Of a stretch of 64,000 nt of DNA, positions 23,999 to 35,831 are shown piece by piece. Made by a program: the position numbers and the translations under genes. Under the pieces are notes generated by a model that worked only from the letters and a program-made list of their open reading frames with translations, was not told where the DNA came from and did no database searches. Position 1 is the stretch's first letter. Each line of letters starts with the position of its first letter. Source of the DNA: Gonocerus acuteangulatus (Eukaryota > Arthropoda > Insecta > Hemiptera > Coreidae); the NCBI GenBank assembly GCA_946811695.1, contig OX328123.1:123550747-123614746 (forward strand). The letters are read 5' to 3'.

Positions 23999-24085
23999 CA
24001 CTTTCAGCTTTGAGGATATCGGGATATTGTTATCCTTGAGGAGGCTTTCCCATACAGAGTTAAGCCCACTTTTAGCAACAGAAAG

Positions 24086-24087
<2 letters not shown>

Positions 24088-24165
<78 letters not shown>

Positions 24166-24167
24166 AT
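24088..24167. repeat. (TA)n-(TG)n microsatellite
   Basis: TA run followed by about nine TG units. Confidence 0.95.
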
Positions 24168-24334
24168 AATTCGAGAGACAGAGAAATTTTAGGTGATTAC
24201 AATAATAATCTTGAGTTTCTTGAAGAAGATGTATGTATCTCTTGAATTTTTAATCCCCCTAACTATTCTGTTTTCAGCAGAAATCCTTTAATTATCTAAG
24301 TTATTCCAATATGGGATGTACAAAAAAGTACTTA

Positions 24335-24530
24335 AAAATCAGTCCTGTAACAGGCTAGGATGGTCAAGAGGCGACGATAGGTCAGTGTATTGCTCCCCTT
24401 GATTTTCCCCTGCAGGTACTCATTAATTTAATTAAAGGCGCTGGGTAGCCCTAGTAACGGTCTGGGAAATCGAAAGGGACCCTCAAACAACGACACTAGA
24501 ATTCATAGTGCTTGCCCAAGCACTAAAGAA
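24335..24530 (-). mobile_element. SINE family C, diverged copy lacking its head
   Basis: The complement matches the body of 25668-26068, starting with A-rich sequence (the complement of the T tail) and TCAGTCCTGTAACAGG. The tRNA-like part is missing. Confidence 0.65.
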
Positions 24531-24539
24531 TTCTTTCGT

Positions 24540-24550
24540 TATATATATAC

Positions 24551-24608
<58 letters not shown>
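24540..24608. repeat. (TA)n microsatellite
   Basis: TA run joined to repeat Y, as in the copy at 4180-4621. Confidence 0.9.
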
Positions 24609-24611
<3 letters not shown>

Positions 24612-24790
24612 AACAAACAAATTGAGGAATGTTTAGCCAATAAACATAAAGAAAAAAAGGAAGGAGAAAATAATACATATGTATGTTTCTTTCGACTTAA
24701 CATTAAATGAGAAAACAAAAACCCTCATAATTTTAATTATTTTTCAGACACATAATAAGTTAATAATAAAATTCAAATTACCGAATAATG
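24609..24790 (-). repeat. Dispersed repeat Y, empty-site copy
   Basis: Complementary to 4180-4621 but without the 255-bp MITE, showing the unoccupied target. Confidence 0.7.
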
Positions 24791-25363
24791 AAATATAGTA
24801 ATCTAACTTTGGTGCTAATGACCTTTGCAGTTGGAGTGCCTATAATGTATAAATAGTAAAATCACAAGTATGCTAATGTAAATTTCAAAGAAAGTTTGAC
24901 ATAATACAGGTTTTCATATTATAATAAAAAATAAGGAACTACGATACAATTATTTCCGAACCCGTCTAGCTAATTAGAGAAATGTTGGATAAGGAAGTTC
25001 TTAAGCGGAGTATAATCCACGAACAATGATTGCAAGAAGTGACGTTTTACTTGCAAAAATTGCAGAAAATCTTTCTCAGGAATTCATTCTTGTTTACTAG
25101 ATATTGAATATACATTCAAATGATCAACTTACAATATTATGCCTTTTCACCTGACCAACAATTTATTTAAAGTTTTTCTAACTAATTTTTAAATATTACT
25201 GAATCTTTGAATGGTTCAATAGTTAAAGAAAACATAAATAATGGGTAAAAAACCCAATTAATTTAATCTAATAACATTAAGAAACATGTTAACATAAAAC
25301 AAAATATTTAGTCTTGATTTTAACGGTGGCCATTCCATAACTGGGTTTACTATCATTTTTCGG

Positions 25364-25525
25364 TGTCTCCCGTGGTCTAGTGGATAGCGCTTTGGATTCA
25401 TAAGCGGGAGATGGTGGGTTCGATTCCCACCAGGGGCAGACATTTTCTCATCTCAAGGTTCGCTGGGGAAATTCCTTGCTGCACCCTGGATGTCGGCGCT
25501 AATGTAGATGTGCCGTAAAAAAAAA
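25364..25525 (+). mobile_element. SINE family A, full copy
   Basis: tRNA-like head with box A TGGTCTAGTGG and a perfect box B GGTTCGATTCC, then a body, GGATGTCGGCGCTAATG, GATGTGCCGT and poly(A). The flanks TCATTTTTC (25353-25361) and TCATTTTTC (25530-25538) are a likely target duplication. The acceptor arm does not pair well, so it is not a tRNA gene. Confidence 0.85.
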
Positions 25526-25667
25526 CAACTCATTTTTCAGCTATACATATGGATGTTATACAAAATAGCAGTGTTTCAGAAAGCAATAGACATTTTAAAA
25601 TATATATTAAATTATATAATTTTTTCTGGCGGAGTCCATATTTTCTGTTTGCTATGTACATAATCTT

Positions 25668-26005
25668 GGGGGCGAGGTTAGCTCAGTGGTAGAGCACTGG
25701 ACTAATAAGCTGGAGGCCTGAGTTCAAATCCCGAGCAAGCACTAAAGATTTTTTCTTCTAGTGTCTTCGTTCATGGGTTGAATTCGGCCTCCCTGACCGT
25801 CCCTAGGCTAACCCAGCCTTTAATTAATTTAATAATGGGTACCTTGGTTGATGCTAATGACTCTAGCAGTCGAAGCAGCCAAGGGGGAAATCAGGCGGCC
25901 GGAGCATAGTACTGACCACACTATCTCCCTAGTGTGCCGTATGGTCATGAATCAGATACCTCTATAGTATCTGCCCCTCAGGGCCCTCGTGACCTGTTAC
26001 GGGAC

Positions 26006-26068
<63 letters not shown>
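25668..26068 (+). mobile_element. SINE family C, complete, tRNA-Ile-like head and poly(T) end
   Basis: The head has box A TAGCTCAGTGG, an anticodon-like loop CTAATAA resembling tRNA-Ile(AAT), and box B GAGTTCAAATCC. The body includes the palindromic GATACCTCTATAGTATC. The element ends GGGACTGA followed by 60 T (26009-26068). A perfect 14-bp duplication, ATGTACATAATCTT, flanks it (25654-25667 and 26069-26082), so the T run is the real 3' end on the strand carrying the head. Most SINEs end in A on this strand. Confidence 0.9.
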
Positions 26069-26072
<4 letters not shown>

Positions 26073-26359
26073 ACATAATCTTATATGCTGTTTATATATT
26101 GTATGTGTTTTTAATCTGAATATAGTTGACTAATATCGTTTATAAGTTTTAATTTACTTCATATTGCCGTGTTAGTACAGGCTGAAATGAATTAGTTGTA
26201 ACTAATTTTGTAAACCTCTGTCCATTAGTAAGATTTAATTTTTATTTAAAGATTTTTTTAGAAAATATGGTAATTCTTTCGAGGAATGTCAACAATAATC
26301 TGTAGTTTATTCAGTATTTGTTATCTCGATGAGCATTTTTAATAGAAATGAATTTTGTT

Positions 26360-26480
26360 TTTTAGGGATAGAAAAAAAAGTCTACCAGCTCTCTGTATGT
26401 TTGTTCCCTATACAAATACACACCGTTTGACCGATTTTGACGAAACCTGGTACTCAGGTAGGTCTTGATCCGGAGAAAAT
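26360..26480 (+). mobile_element. Helitron-like terminal block
   Basis: TATGTTTGTTCCCTATACAA and CCGTTTGACCGATTTTGACG match, in forward orientation, the 5' part of the elements at 28460-28987 and 41005-41283. Boundaries are unclear. Confidence 0.5.
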
Positions 26481-26930
26481 TCGATTGGAGTTTTCATTCT
26501 AAATTTATTTTCAGAGAAGTGTCAGGTTTTAAACATTGTCATGTGGGAAAAAGCTTGTATCATGGATATCTCTAAAGGGGCATAATGAGTTACCCGTACA
26601 GTTTCTTATTCATACGTCATAACCTATGATAATTTAACGGTTTCCGTGTGCCATCGTCCGTACGTAGCCGAACCGCTACAGTTTTAGCGTCACACTAGGC
26701 CATAGCTAAGACATACCCATCTCAAGAGCATCAACGTCTGCTTTTTCGCATTGAAGATTGCCTATTCGAGTGCATCGAAACATCTAGGGTATAGCAGTGA
26801 AAGACGGAGAGAAATACGTTTGAATCACTTTTGTTCAATTTTCTAATATATTTTCAATATATAAATTAATTATATAAGTACATATATATATATGAATGTA
26901 TATATATATATATACATATAGAGTGGTCTC

Positions 26931-27086
26931 CCGTGGTCTAGTGGCTAGCGCCTTAGATTCATAAGTGGGAGATGGTGTGTTCGATCCCCACCAGCAGTAG
27001 GAATTTTCTCATCCCACGTCTCGTGGAAATTCTTTCGAACTCCTTTCGTAGAAATGGTGGTAACCTGTATATAACCCGTTGCTAAT
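26931..27086 (+). mobile_element. SINE family A variant with the shared core
   Basis: tRNA-like head (box A TGGTCTAGTGG, box B GTTCGATCCCC), then GGTGGTAACCTGTATATAAC, the core also present in families B and D. It runs directly into the LINE-related repeat at 27087. Confidence 0.75.
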
Positions 27087-28321
27087 GGCCGAGATGCCGG
27101 CGCAGGAAACGAGTAAAATAGCAAATAAACAGCGTCAATCTAGACGCCTTAATATATTGCATGCGATCTGACCTACATTTGTAATAGGAAATGTATTCAG
27201 GAACAGGTGGAAGGATGTTGAAATTGCAACGACGGCAGATGCAAGCTGCACTTGACAGTTGGACCCATATTCCCAGAGCCGTGTGTAGTAAAGGTTCCCC
27301 TATTCTTATTGCAGAAAGTACATTTAGTTCAACCTTTGTCGCATCTAAGAACTATACAAGAATATAAACAACTAGCTAGAATGTGCATTTTGCAGTGAAA
27401 TAATGTTTGAGGATTATATTTATTCTAATAATAATTTCTTTTCGATTGATACTTCCATTAGGATTAATTCAGGAATCCGTAGACTCTCAACTGTAACAGA
27501 CACAATTACAAAATTCAATATTAGATTGTTATTTTATTTTATTAATTGACTTCTGTGATTTTAGCTTTTCCACTTTGATTGAACAATACCAAGTAAAGAG
27601 AGCACATTTTGTCTAAATTCGTTTAATATTGTTTTATTTTTCCCTAAAATAAAACAAATACTGCAGAATATAATAAAACAAATATTTACGATTTCATATA
27701 ACGCAAATAATTAAATCGTATAAAATATGTAATAATAAAGAAGAGAGAAACAGTAATGTTATGTCCCTGCCAAATTCCTACACCAAATACTAAAATAAAT
27801 TAAAATACTTACGACAAAAACAAATATCTAGACATTATATTACACAAGTAAGCGTAAAATATAAAATTCTTTCTTTTTTTTTGTAGCTAATAATAATTCA
27901 TAATCTATATTTTGATAAATTAAACCGGCCAAATATGAACGATTTACTGTAACTAGTGCTCAAAAAAGTATGAATGTTTGAAGTTCACTGTCAGCGAATC
28001 TCGGAAGCGGTGTTGCAAAATTCTTGCGGGTATAAATGAGAGGATTATTACTATCCACAAGTGTGAGAGATATTTGTTTTCTGATTTTTATATATGTATG
28101 GATTTGACAATAATGTTTAATTTATTAAAGTAATAAATTACCGCCGACCTCAATGTGAGCATTGTTTCAGGATTCTCGATGTTCGGCACATCCTAAAGAA
28201 ATGCATAGCATTCCAAGATGCTAGGAAACGACACAAACTGTCGGCTGCTATGAAGGTGCTTTTGCCTAAGAAAGTCATCTCTGTGAATAAATTACTACAA
28301 AAACTGTCTAATCTAATTTAA
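27087..28321 (+). mobile_element. LINE-related repeat, copy 2
   Basis: Reverse complement of 2624-3883. The frame 28121-28321 encodes the LINE C-terminal knuckle CEHC...RHILKKC and ends with TAA. The rest is AT-rich with stops. The opposite strand at about 27150-27340 has the polymerase-like piece seen in copy 1. Confidence 0.65.
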
Positions 28322-28459
28322 TAGCTCCAATATTGTGTGTATATTTAATTGATTTTTTTTTAATTATGTATGTATATATTCTGATAACGTAAACGTATTT
28401 ACTGCATGAGTGCATATAGTGTGGGTTTTTATATTCAGTGTGCCATTATTTATTATTTA

Positions 28460-28987
28460 CTTGCTGTTACCCGGCGTGCGATGCTACACCTACTTTCTGC
28501 ATCTATAAAATTAAAAATAAATTAGAAAGCAAATAAGTAATATAAAAATCTAATAACGTAAATCTGTAACTATTTGGGTTCATTGTTTCGCACCCGTGAC
28601 CTCCGAAATGTGAGTCATAAACGAGTTCATGACTCTCCCCGAATCAAGACTTACCTGTGTGCCAAGTTTGATCAAAATTGGACGAAGGGTGTGGATTTGT
28701 ATAAGGAACAAACATACAGACAGACAGTTGTTAGACGTTTTTGACCTAACCTATGACACTCCCCGTATCAACACCTTTATATGTGCCACATTTGGTTAAA
28801 ATCGGTCAAACAGTGTGGATTTGTATAAGGAACAAACATACAGACATACAGCTGGTAGACATGTTTGACCTAACTTATGACACTTCCCGGATCAAGACCG
28901 ACCAGTGTTCCAAGTTTGGTCAAAATCGGTCAAACGGTGTAGATTTGTATAAGGAACAGACAGACACGTGTTTTTTATATTTATAGA
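28460..28987 (-). mobile_element. Helitron-like non-autonomous element
   Basis: On the minus strand it starts A|TCTATAAATATAAAAAACAC, contains three repeats of a roughly 120-bp unit (ACCGATTTTGACCAAACTTG type), and ends GTGTAGCATCGCACGCCGGG...AACAGCAAG|T. The TC start, the near-CTAG end, a short GTGT/ACAC-type hairpin close to the 3' end and insertion between A and T are Helitron hallmarks. No Rep/helicase coding. Confidence 0.6.
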
Positions 28988-29178
28988 TACGCGAGTGAGT
29001 GTGTGTGTCACCGAGAGTTTGTTTACATGTCATGTAAATAGCAATTTTAGGTTTAGATCTAGGTCTAAAATGATCTAACACAATTTGTACAATCTACAGC
29101 AGCTGCTTACAATCTACATAATGCTGCTTATTTTTAGATATTAATTTAGTTTCCGATTCAATACTAGTAAAATAATTT

Positions 29179-29199
29179 AAAAAAAAGAAAAAAAAAAAG

Positions 29200-29242
<43 letters not shown>
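29179..29242. repeat. Poly(A) tract
   Basis: Nearly pure A of about 64 bases, probably a retroposon tail whose body I cannot identify. Confidence 0.85.
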
Positions 29243-29247
<5 letters not shown>

Positions 29248-30374
29248 ATATCAGTTTATTTATTTCTGAAGAACGCTTATTTCTTGACACGTTTCTATCA
29301 CATTTAAATAAAAAACTTAATAAAAAGATAGATAAAACTGGTTTGGCTTATAATGTAAAAAAAAGGTGATAAATGCGGTCAATTTACGATAAAATATATA
29401 TGTATACAGAAAAAAAAATTTATTTTTACTATTTTCTGTTCGAAATCCAGCAATTGATACAGATAATATTTTCATAAGACCTGTGTTCGTAATGTCATTC
29501 TGTAGATTGCTGATAGCAGCGTTTCCTGCATAGCCATGGTCGGTAGATATCAGCTCCTGTTTCGCTTTCCTCTATGACAGGTTTGTAGTTTAGATCAGTT
29601 TGTTGATTTCTCCTTCATTGTTATATATTCAGTATTGTCTGTCTTGGCTCGTATGTTCATCTCCTTACAGGCAGTACTAAAGCCTCTATAATTACTCATA
29701 TCCCCCCTTAGAACTAACCCTAGAAATATCTCGAAAACAAATATCAGAAAAGTACCAGGAGACAATGAACTTAATGAAGAAATGAATCATCTGAGTATCA
29801 GGAACACAGACTGTCCGATAAGTATCTTGATCGAGCTACTCAAAGAAGTGTTAAAGTAACATTCGGCTGTTCATGATTCATTTGGAAGAAGTATTTCAAT
29901 TTTAGCGCGATTTCTCTTGCCGTCCATAGGAAAGAAACCGCTTATGAAGTTGACCTCATGACGCAATCCGGTAGTGCCAAATAGAAAACTTCACGTTCAT
30001 AACTAACTAACTTTAAAGGTGTTTGTTATGTTTGGTTTAACGTTTTTTTTTTGTTTGTTTAACTCACTATTTAATTGGTTCCTTTTTAGTATTTTAGTAA
30101 AAGAAGGCAGTAAAATGGGTCGAGATGGTGGGCGAGTCATTTCTTCTTATATACTGTCAGTTTCCTGTTGTGGCGCCTTAAAATTCCTTCTCTTTAAGAT
30201 TTAATTTATATTTTTAACGAAAGATCAAACCCTACCAATAACTTCTTCTACTCTTTTGCTAACGACACTAGGGTTAAGAACGGAACCGCGCCAAGATGAC
30301 GCAGTTCCTGCGAGTCGGCTTTTTTCTATTCCTTTAATGAAGGACCTGAAGATATACTTTTTTTATAACCACTT

Positions 30375-30424
<50 letters not shown>

Positions 30425-31160
30425 AAGTATAAAATAATGATTCCTCCGTTAAGTCCGTTACGCAGGAGCTGCGTAACTAAGCACTTTCCTCAGAATTGGG
30501 TAGTGTCGAGTACATTGCTGAATAATTTGCTTAAAATAACCTATATACATAAAAAACATAAATTGCTCTGCTCTTTTGCTTTTATGAGCAGCTGTTCAAT
30601 TCAATTGATTTTGGAATTAATCTCCTTCTAGAGTTTTGTGTATGCGCGGTACTACACTACGTAATAAATACACAAAGCTTAACATATTTATCTATTGATC
30701 TTGATAAGTTTCGCGAACCTACGTTTGGCGGGAGAATTCAATTCAAACATAGTACAAAGTAACACCCCCCCCCCCTTCCAATAGACCGATTTAGTTCATT
30801 TTCACAACACTTCTTTCTTATTAGATAGCCAGGAAGTATACAGAGTTAGGTAACAATGCAACAGAAATTACGACCGGCATAAGGAAATTAGTAATTTCTA
30901 TCCGGAGTAACCCTCCCCCCCTTCTAGTCAACCAATTGAGTTTATTTTTACAACACATTTCTCTCTTCGGTTGAACACAACAAATACCGAGTTTCGTTGA
31001 AATATAACAAAAATTATGGCTGGTATTGACAAATAACTACTTTGGCTGGACCGATTTTGTTGGTTAACGAACTCGTTCAATCGTTTGATGGGGGAATACT
31101 ACATACCAAGTTTCGTGGCGAAAAAACAAAAACTCTGGCCTGTATCGTGTTAACGGACAC
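29243..31160. other. AT-rich DNA with poly(A) and C runs
   Basis: A pure A tract at 30379-30422 and C runs at about 30766 and 30915. From about 30750 to 31160, three degenerate units share CACAACAC...TTTC and a run of C. No coding recognised. 29885-29975 resembles 44825-44930. Confidence 0.4.
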
Positions 31161-31175
31161 ATATATAACTATATT

Positions 31176-31178
<3 letters not shown>

Positions 31179-31225
<47 letters not shown>

Positions 31226-31231
31226 ATATAA
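31179..31231. repeat. (TA)n microsatellite
   Basis: TA run about 70 bp before the assembly gap. Confidence 0.95.
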
Positions 31232-31300
31232 AATTAACTGGGGTCATTTTCGGTGTCTACTAGGTAGGATCGATAAAACATTCGAAGAAATTTTTCAAAA

Positions 31301-31500
31301 NNNNNNNNNNNNNNNNNNNNNNNNNNNNNNNNNNNNNNNNNNNNNNNNNNNNNNNNNNNNNNNNNNNNNNNNNNNNNNNNNNNNNNNNNNNNNNNNNNNN
31401 NNNNNNNNNNNNNNNNNNNNNNNNNNNNNNNNNNNNNNNNNNNNNNNNNNNNNNNNNNNNNNNNNNNNNNNNNNNNNNNNNNNNNNNNNNNNNNNNNNNN
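31301..31500. other. Assembly gap (200 N)
   Basis: Exactly 200 N, a placeholder length. It lies just before a LINE fragment, probably because the repeat broke the assembly. Confidence 0.99.
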
Positions 31501-32306
31501 ACATTTACAGAAGACATCACACGCATACTATCACAACTGTACATACTACAGGACACAAACATTCATGTAACTTTTGTATGGATGACAACATATCAAGAAG
31601 TACTGAAGCAAATATGGAAGCTAAATTAGCAACGAGACAATCAACTGAAGACGTTAATGACATGACCAGACAAGACGTACATAGTGTTATTTAAGAACCC
31701 ATAACCAACAAGTGGCAAACTGACTGGACATACTCACAAGGTAACAAGTTACGGAAGATAGAAGCCTGGAGTTTCAGTAGACGGAATGTTAGGCGAGAAG
31801 AAGTCATGCTTACTAGACTACGTATTGGACATTCAATCTTGAAACATTCTTATTTGATTACAAAACAGGACAAACCAAACTGTGCAACGTTCCACTGACA
31901 ATTAAACAGGTAACGTACTTACAGTCTGCAGAGAAAGAGAAAACATTGACTCACCAAATGATTTACACGAACTACTCACACAGGAATGTACTCACATCGA
32001 TAATATACTATAATATCTAAAACTTAAAACGGAATTTCAACTACTTTAAGAGGCTATAATTTATTAAATATGAAAACTTCTATATATTTTTCATTTTTAT
32101 TTTTTAATTTAGTTGTTTTTTCTTCTTTTTTTTAATTATTATTATTTTTTTGTATCCCAAACATTACTATTTTATAAATAATTTTCCCAATTATGTATAG
32201 TCTTTTCTTGTTTATATTGGTTCTGTTTAATTAATAGCTTTGTTCGCACATTGACTTAAGGAACGAATCACCACGTTGTGAACTCTTTAAGAAATAAAAA
32301 AAAAAA
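31501..32306 (+). pseudogene. Degenerate I-like LINE 3' fragment
   Basis: The plus strand reads as RNase H (IHVTFVWMT), then VMLTRLRIGHSILKHSYLI, clearly related to the LINE at 23113-23998. Several stops and frameshifts are present and the C-terminal knuckle is destroyed. The 3' end is A-rich (about 32288-32306). The 5' part runs into the gap. Confidence 0.75.
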
Positions 32307-32725
32307 CAAAGTGTATTATAATATAAATTGTTAGTATTTTTTTTTAAATATAATACATGTTAATGGAGTAAAGTAAATACTTCAATGTTTTCATATTTTG
32401 TACATAAATTCGAATTTTAGTCGGAAATTTGAAAAGATTCTCCTCAAATGTAACTCCTAAATATTTCTGTGGGCTAAAGAAAAGGCTTTTCCGGCCAATT
32501 GGCTTTCCCCATTTTTCATTCTCCCCTAGCTTCTTATAAAGACTTCTTTTTCCTCTTGTAAATCTTTCCATTCAACTGAATTACTGGAATCTTCCCTCTT
32601 TATATCCATCTTCGCGTTACAACTAAGCCATGTATAAGACCTGTTTCTTATTAAGAAGTAATTTATATGACAATTTATATAAATTTAATTATTATACACA
32701 AACATATCAAATGCGATATGTATGT

Positions 32726-32728
<3 letters not shown>

Positions 32729-32769
<41 letters not shown>
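32729..32769. repeat. (TA)n microsatellite, left half
   Basis: TA run into which the element at 32770-34648 inserted; the other half is 34649-34699. Confidence 0.9.
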
Positions 32770-32772
<3 letters not shown>

Positions 32773-34645
32773 GGTGATTCAGGTCTAAGTAGCCAAACTT
32801 CAGGAGGTGATTCTAGACATCATTTCCAACAAAAAAGTTCATTTGAAGTATGGTCCGATTCCGAAAGGAAAATGAGCTATGTCCAATTTTCTGTTTTTTT
32901 AACGTAGCCATGTTTTTTTAATGAATAAGAAAGCATTGCTCAAAAACTATTAAAGATAATTAAATTATAATTATACCATCATAAAAAAGACAAACTTTGC
33001 TTTAAAAAAATGGCAATGTAATTCACTAAACCCATTATTCAAAGATACTTTCTGGACGTCAAATAACGCACTTCTGTTTATCAATGAATCGGAGTTTTTT
33101 CGCGATTTTTTTCCTCAGCCCCCTGACGGACTATTGATTCAATACTTACACGAAAACTTCTACATTTAGTAAGCATTAAATCCATGCAAATCAAGTGGAG
33201 GTTTCTACCGGGATAAATTGAACGATTGGCTCCCTTTTGTCAAAAAAATGTGGAAAGTAGTTTTGTTCCTTTCAAATACCTTGTGTGAAGAAATTACAAA
33301 TTATTCTTTTTTTACTGGCCAAACTGTGGGAAGCCATTGCCCAGTCCGGAAGCAATAAAAAGTAACTAGAAGAAATGATTGGGAAAGTTTTTCATTTGGG
33401 AGATATGTTACATTTTGTGTTTTACAAATTTTCAGTGATTTATCTTTTACAGGATGTAGTTTGCACTAAAACATTTGCTAATACAATTGAAAATTTTAAA
33501 TTTGCCGAAATGGCAATTGGACCTTTATCAACTTGGACAGTGGATCCATCCTCTGTCTAACAGCACTGTTGCTGTTTGCAGGACAGCAATCCACCAGGAA
33601 CCATGAATCTATGTGCTAGCAGAACGACTTCCATTACAATAGGTCGATCGTGCTGAAGAACATATTCGTCCAAAATTCCGCATCACATGTTAACTTGGAG
33701 CTGATACTGATTGTGTGATCTTCACACGGCATTAGGATTAATTTGAGAACAAGTATGCGAGTTGGGACTGTTAAATATGCAATCATCGTGAATGTGGCCT
33801 TGTCTGTCCACAAAATGTAGCGGCCGAACTGACGTTTAAAATTTTTCCTCCCGCAATGTTTTGCATACATTTTAGTTTTATTTCAAATTTTATTTGAAAA
33901 CATTTCTAATTATGTGTAAATTTTGGATTAAAATGTTTCAATCACCCTGAAATGTTTTTGAATTCTCCCCTCAAAATTTCTAATCAAAACTGGGTGCCAA
34001 ATACATCTCGTAAAAGATAAATCAATGAAAAATTGGAAAACAAGAATTGTGACATATCTCTCAAATAAAAAAAATTTCCAATCGTTTCTTTCAGTTACTT
34101 TTATTGCTTCCAAACGAGGCATGGGATTCCCACAGTTTGGCCAATAAAAAATGAATAATTTTTAATTTGGTATTTGAAAGTAACAAAACTACGTTCGACA
34201 TTTTTTGACAAAAGGGAGCCAATCGTTCAAGTTATTCCTCAATAAACCTGCACTTAATTTTCATAGACTTAATGCTTACTAAATAGTCCGTTAGTGGGCT
34301 GAGGAAGAAATTCACGAAAAAACTCTGATTCATTGATAAAAACAGAAGTGCGTTATTGGACGTACATAAAGTATCTTTTAATAATGGTTTTAGTGAATTA
34401 AATTACTGTTTTTTTAAAGAAAATTTTGTCTTTTTTATGATGGTATAATTATAATTTAATTATCTTTAATAGTTTTTGAGCAATACTTTCTTATTCATTA
34501 AAAAACATGACTACGTTAAAAAAACAGAAAATTGGACATAGCTCCTTTTCCTTTCGGAATCGGACCATACTTCAAATGAACTTTTTTGTTGGAAATGATG
34601 TCTAGAATTACCTCCTGAAGTTTGGCTACTTAGACCTGAATCATC

Positions 34646-34648
<3 letters not shown>
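32770..34648 (-). mobile_element. Mariner/Tc1-type element with 650-690-bp inverted repeats
   Basis: Ends CAGGGTGATTCAGGTCTAAG / complement, flanked by TA. Inverted arms run over 32770-33459 and 34002-34648, imperfect but collinear throughout. The unique centre carries a transposase relic on the minus strand (about 33610-33850): a frame starting ILWTDKATFT that, after shifts, resembles the Tc1/mariner catalytic region (TDEATFT, FNS.NSH, N..CGIL). It is frameshifted and has stops. Long arms with an internal transposase suggest a foldback-like arrangement. Confidence 0.75.
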
Positions 34649-34698
<50 letters not shown>

Positions 34699-34699
34699 T
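34649..34699. repeat. (TA)n microsatellite, right half
   Basis: Continuation of the run at 32729-32769 on the far side of the inserted element. Confidence 0.9.
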
Positions 34700-35829
34700 T
34701 TGTAGATAGATAGTAAAATAATAACAAATACTCGCTATTTCCCACTATATGCCCTTAATCGTTCCCTATTTTCCACTATACAATTTATTTTTTGCAGTCA
34801 AAAGATGCAAATATATTTTTAGCCACAAGATAAACACAATTAACAGTCCAGTCCAGAATAATGTGAACTCCTGAATTTACTCATATGAATATTAGTAATC
34901 TGCGAACTTACAAATTAGTGATTTGAGCTTACAAATTCAGCCACAGGTGAAAATTAAAATTTATTGCTAGTGGCTAACAACTTTTTTTTCTATTTGACAA
35001 ATATGTTTTCGGAAATAATTCCACTCTTGAAATTCACTTTCAAAACTAACAAGACAAAAATTAGTAAAATGATATTGTAATGTTTATATGTTTTGTTAAG
35101 ATGCACTTCTACATGGAAAATAATGTTTTCAGGAAGAAAGATTAACGTTTTATTGAATATTATCTGTTAATTTACGTATTATCGCCGCGCCTTAGGAGAA
35201 ACGCTCATGATTTAAGAAGTGATGTACATATCTACATTTGTTACAAGATCAAAAACCATCAATAATACAAATCAAAAATGCGAGACAAAAAAAAAAACAG
35301 AATACAAAAACATGACAAATATTCAATTAAATGAAGTAAATCATATTGGTAAATCTAACGTAACATTTCACCCACAAAATGTCTATCATTTATCTAAAGC
35401 CTACCTCGGAGTCTGAAGCTTCATCTACAATTCGCGTCACGTCCATGCGCCTTCAGGACATACTACGATGTACTTTAGTTGAAGCATCAGACTCCAAAAG
35501 TGTTGTTTTGAAAAAATAAAGAAATCTTTGTGGCGGACACCTGATGTTTGTATTTCCTGTATAATGTAGTACCACCACCCAAGACAAATCAGCTTCAAAA
35601 TGTGTACGTACAAATGCACGAGTATACACAGAAAAACATGTATAGATATAAAATTAAATAAAAAAATTAGAAACGATAAAACCTTTTACGACAGGTATTG
35701 TTATAAAACAATTTGAAAGAGCTTACTTTACTATTTTCTATTTGTCATCACTCTTTTTTTTCTGCCACCCTGAACTGTATTCTAAAATTTCTTTGCGTGT
35801 TTAGATCGTACAATACAGCAACAGCAATA
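34700..35829. other. AT-rich DNA without recognised features
   Basis: I see no coding region or element ends. Confidence 0.5.
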
Positions 35830-35831
35830 TA

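Noticed and set aside
25364..25440. A tRNA gene in the GTGGTCTAGTGG stretch
   Set aside because: Weak acceptor pairing, several dispersed copies and a poly(A) tail identify SINE family A.
25258..25443. A small minus-strand protein with GGNRTH
   Set aside because: Antisense translation of the SINE A head, a well-known artifact.
25668..25745. A tRNA-Ile gene
   Set aside because: Box A, box B and an AAT-like loop are present, but the acceptor arm does not pair and the sequence continues into a SINE body with target duplications.
26009..26068. A reverse-oriented poly(A) retrogene ending at this T run
   Set aside because: The 14-bp duplications bracket the tRNA-headed element together with the T run, so the run belongs to that plus-strand SINE.
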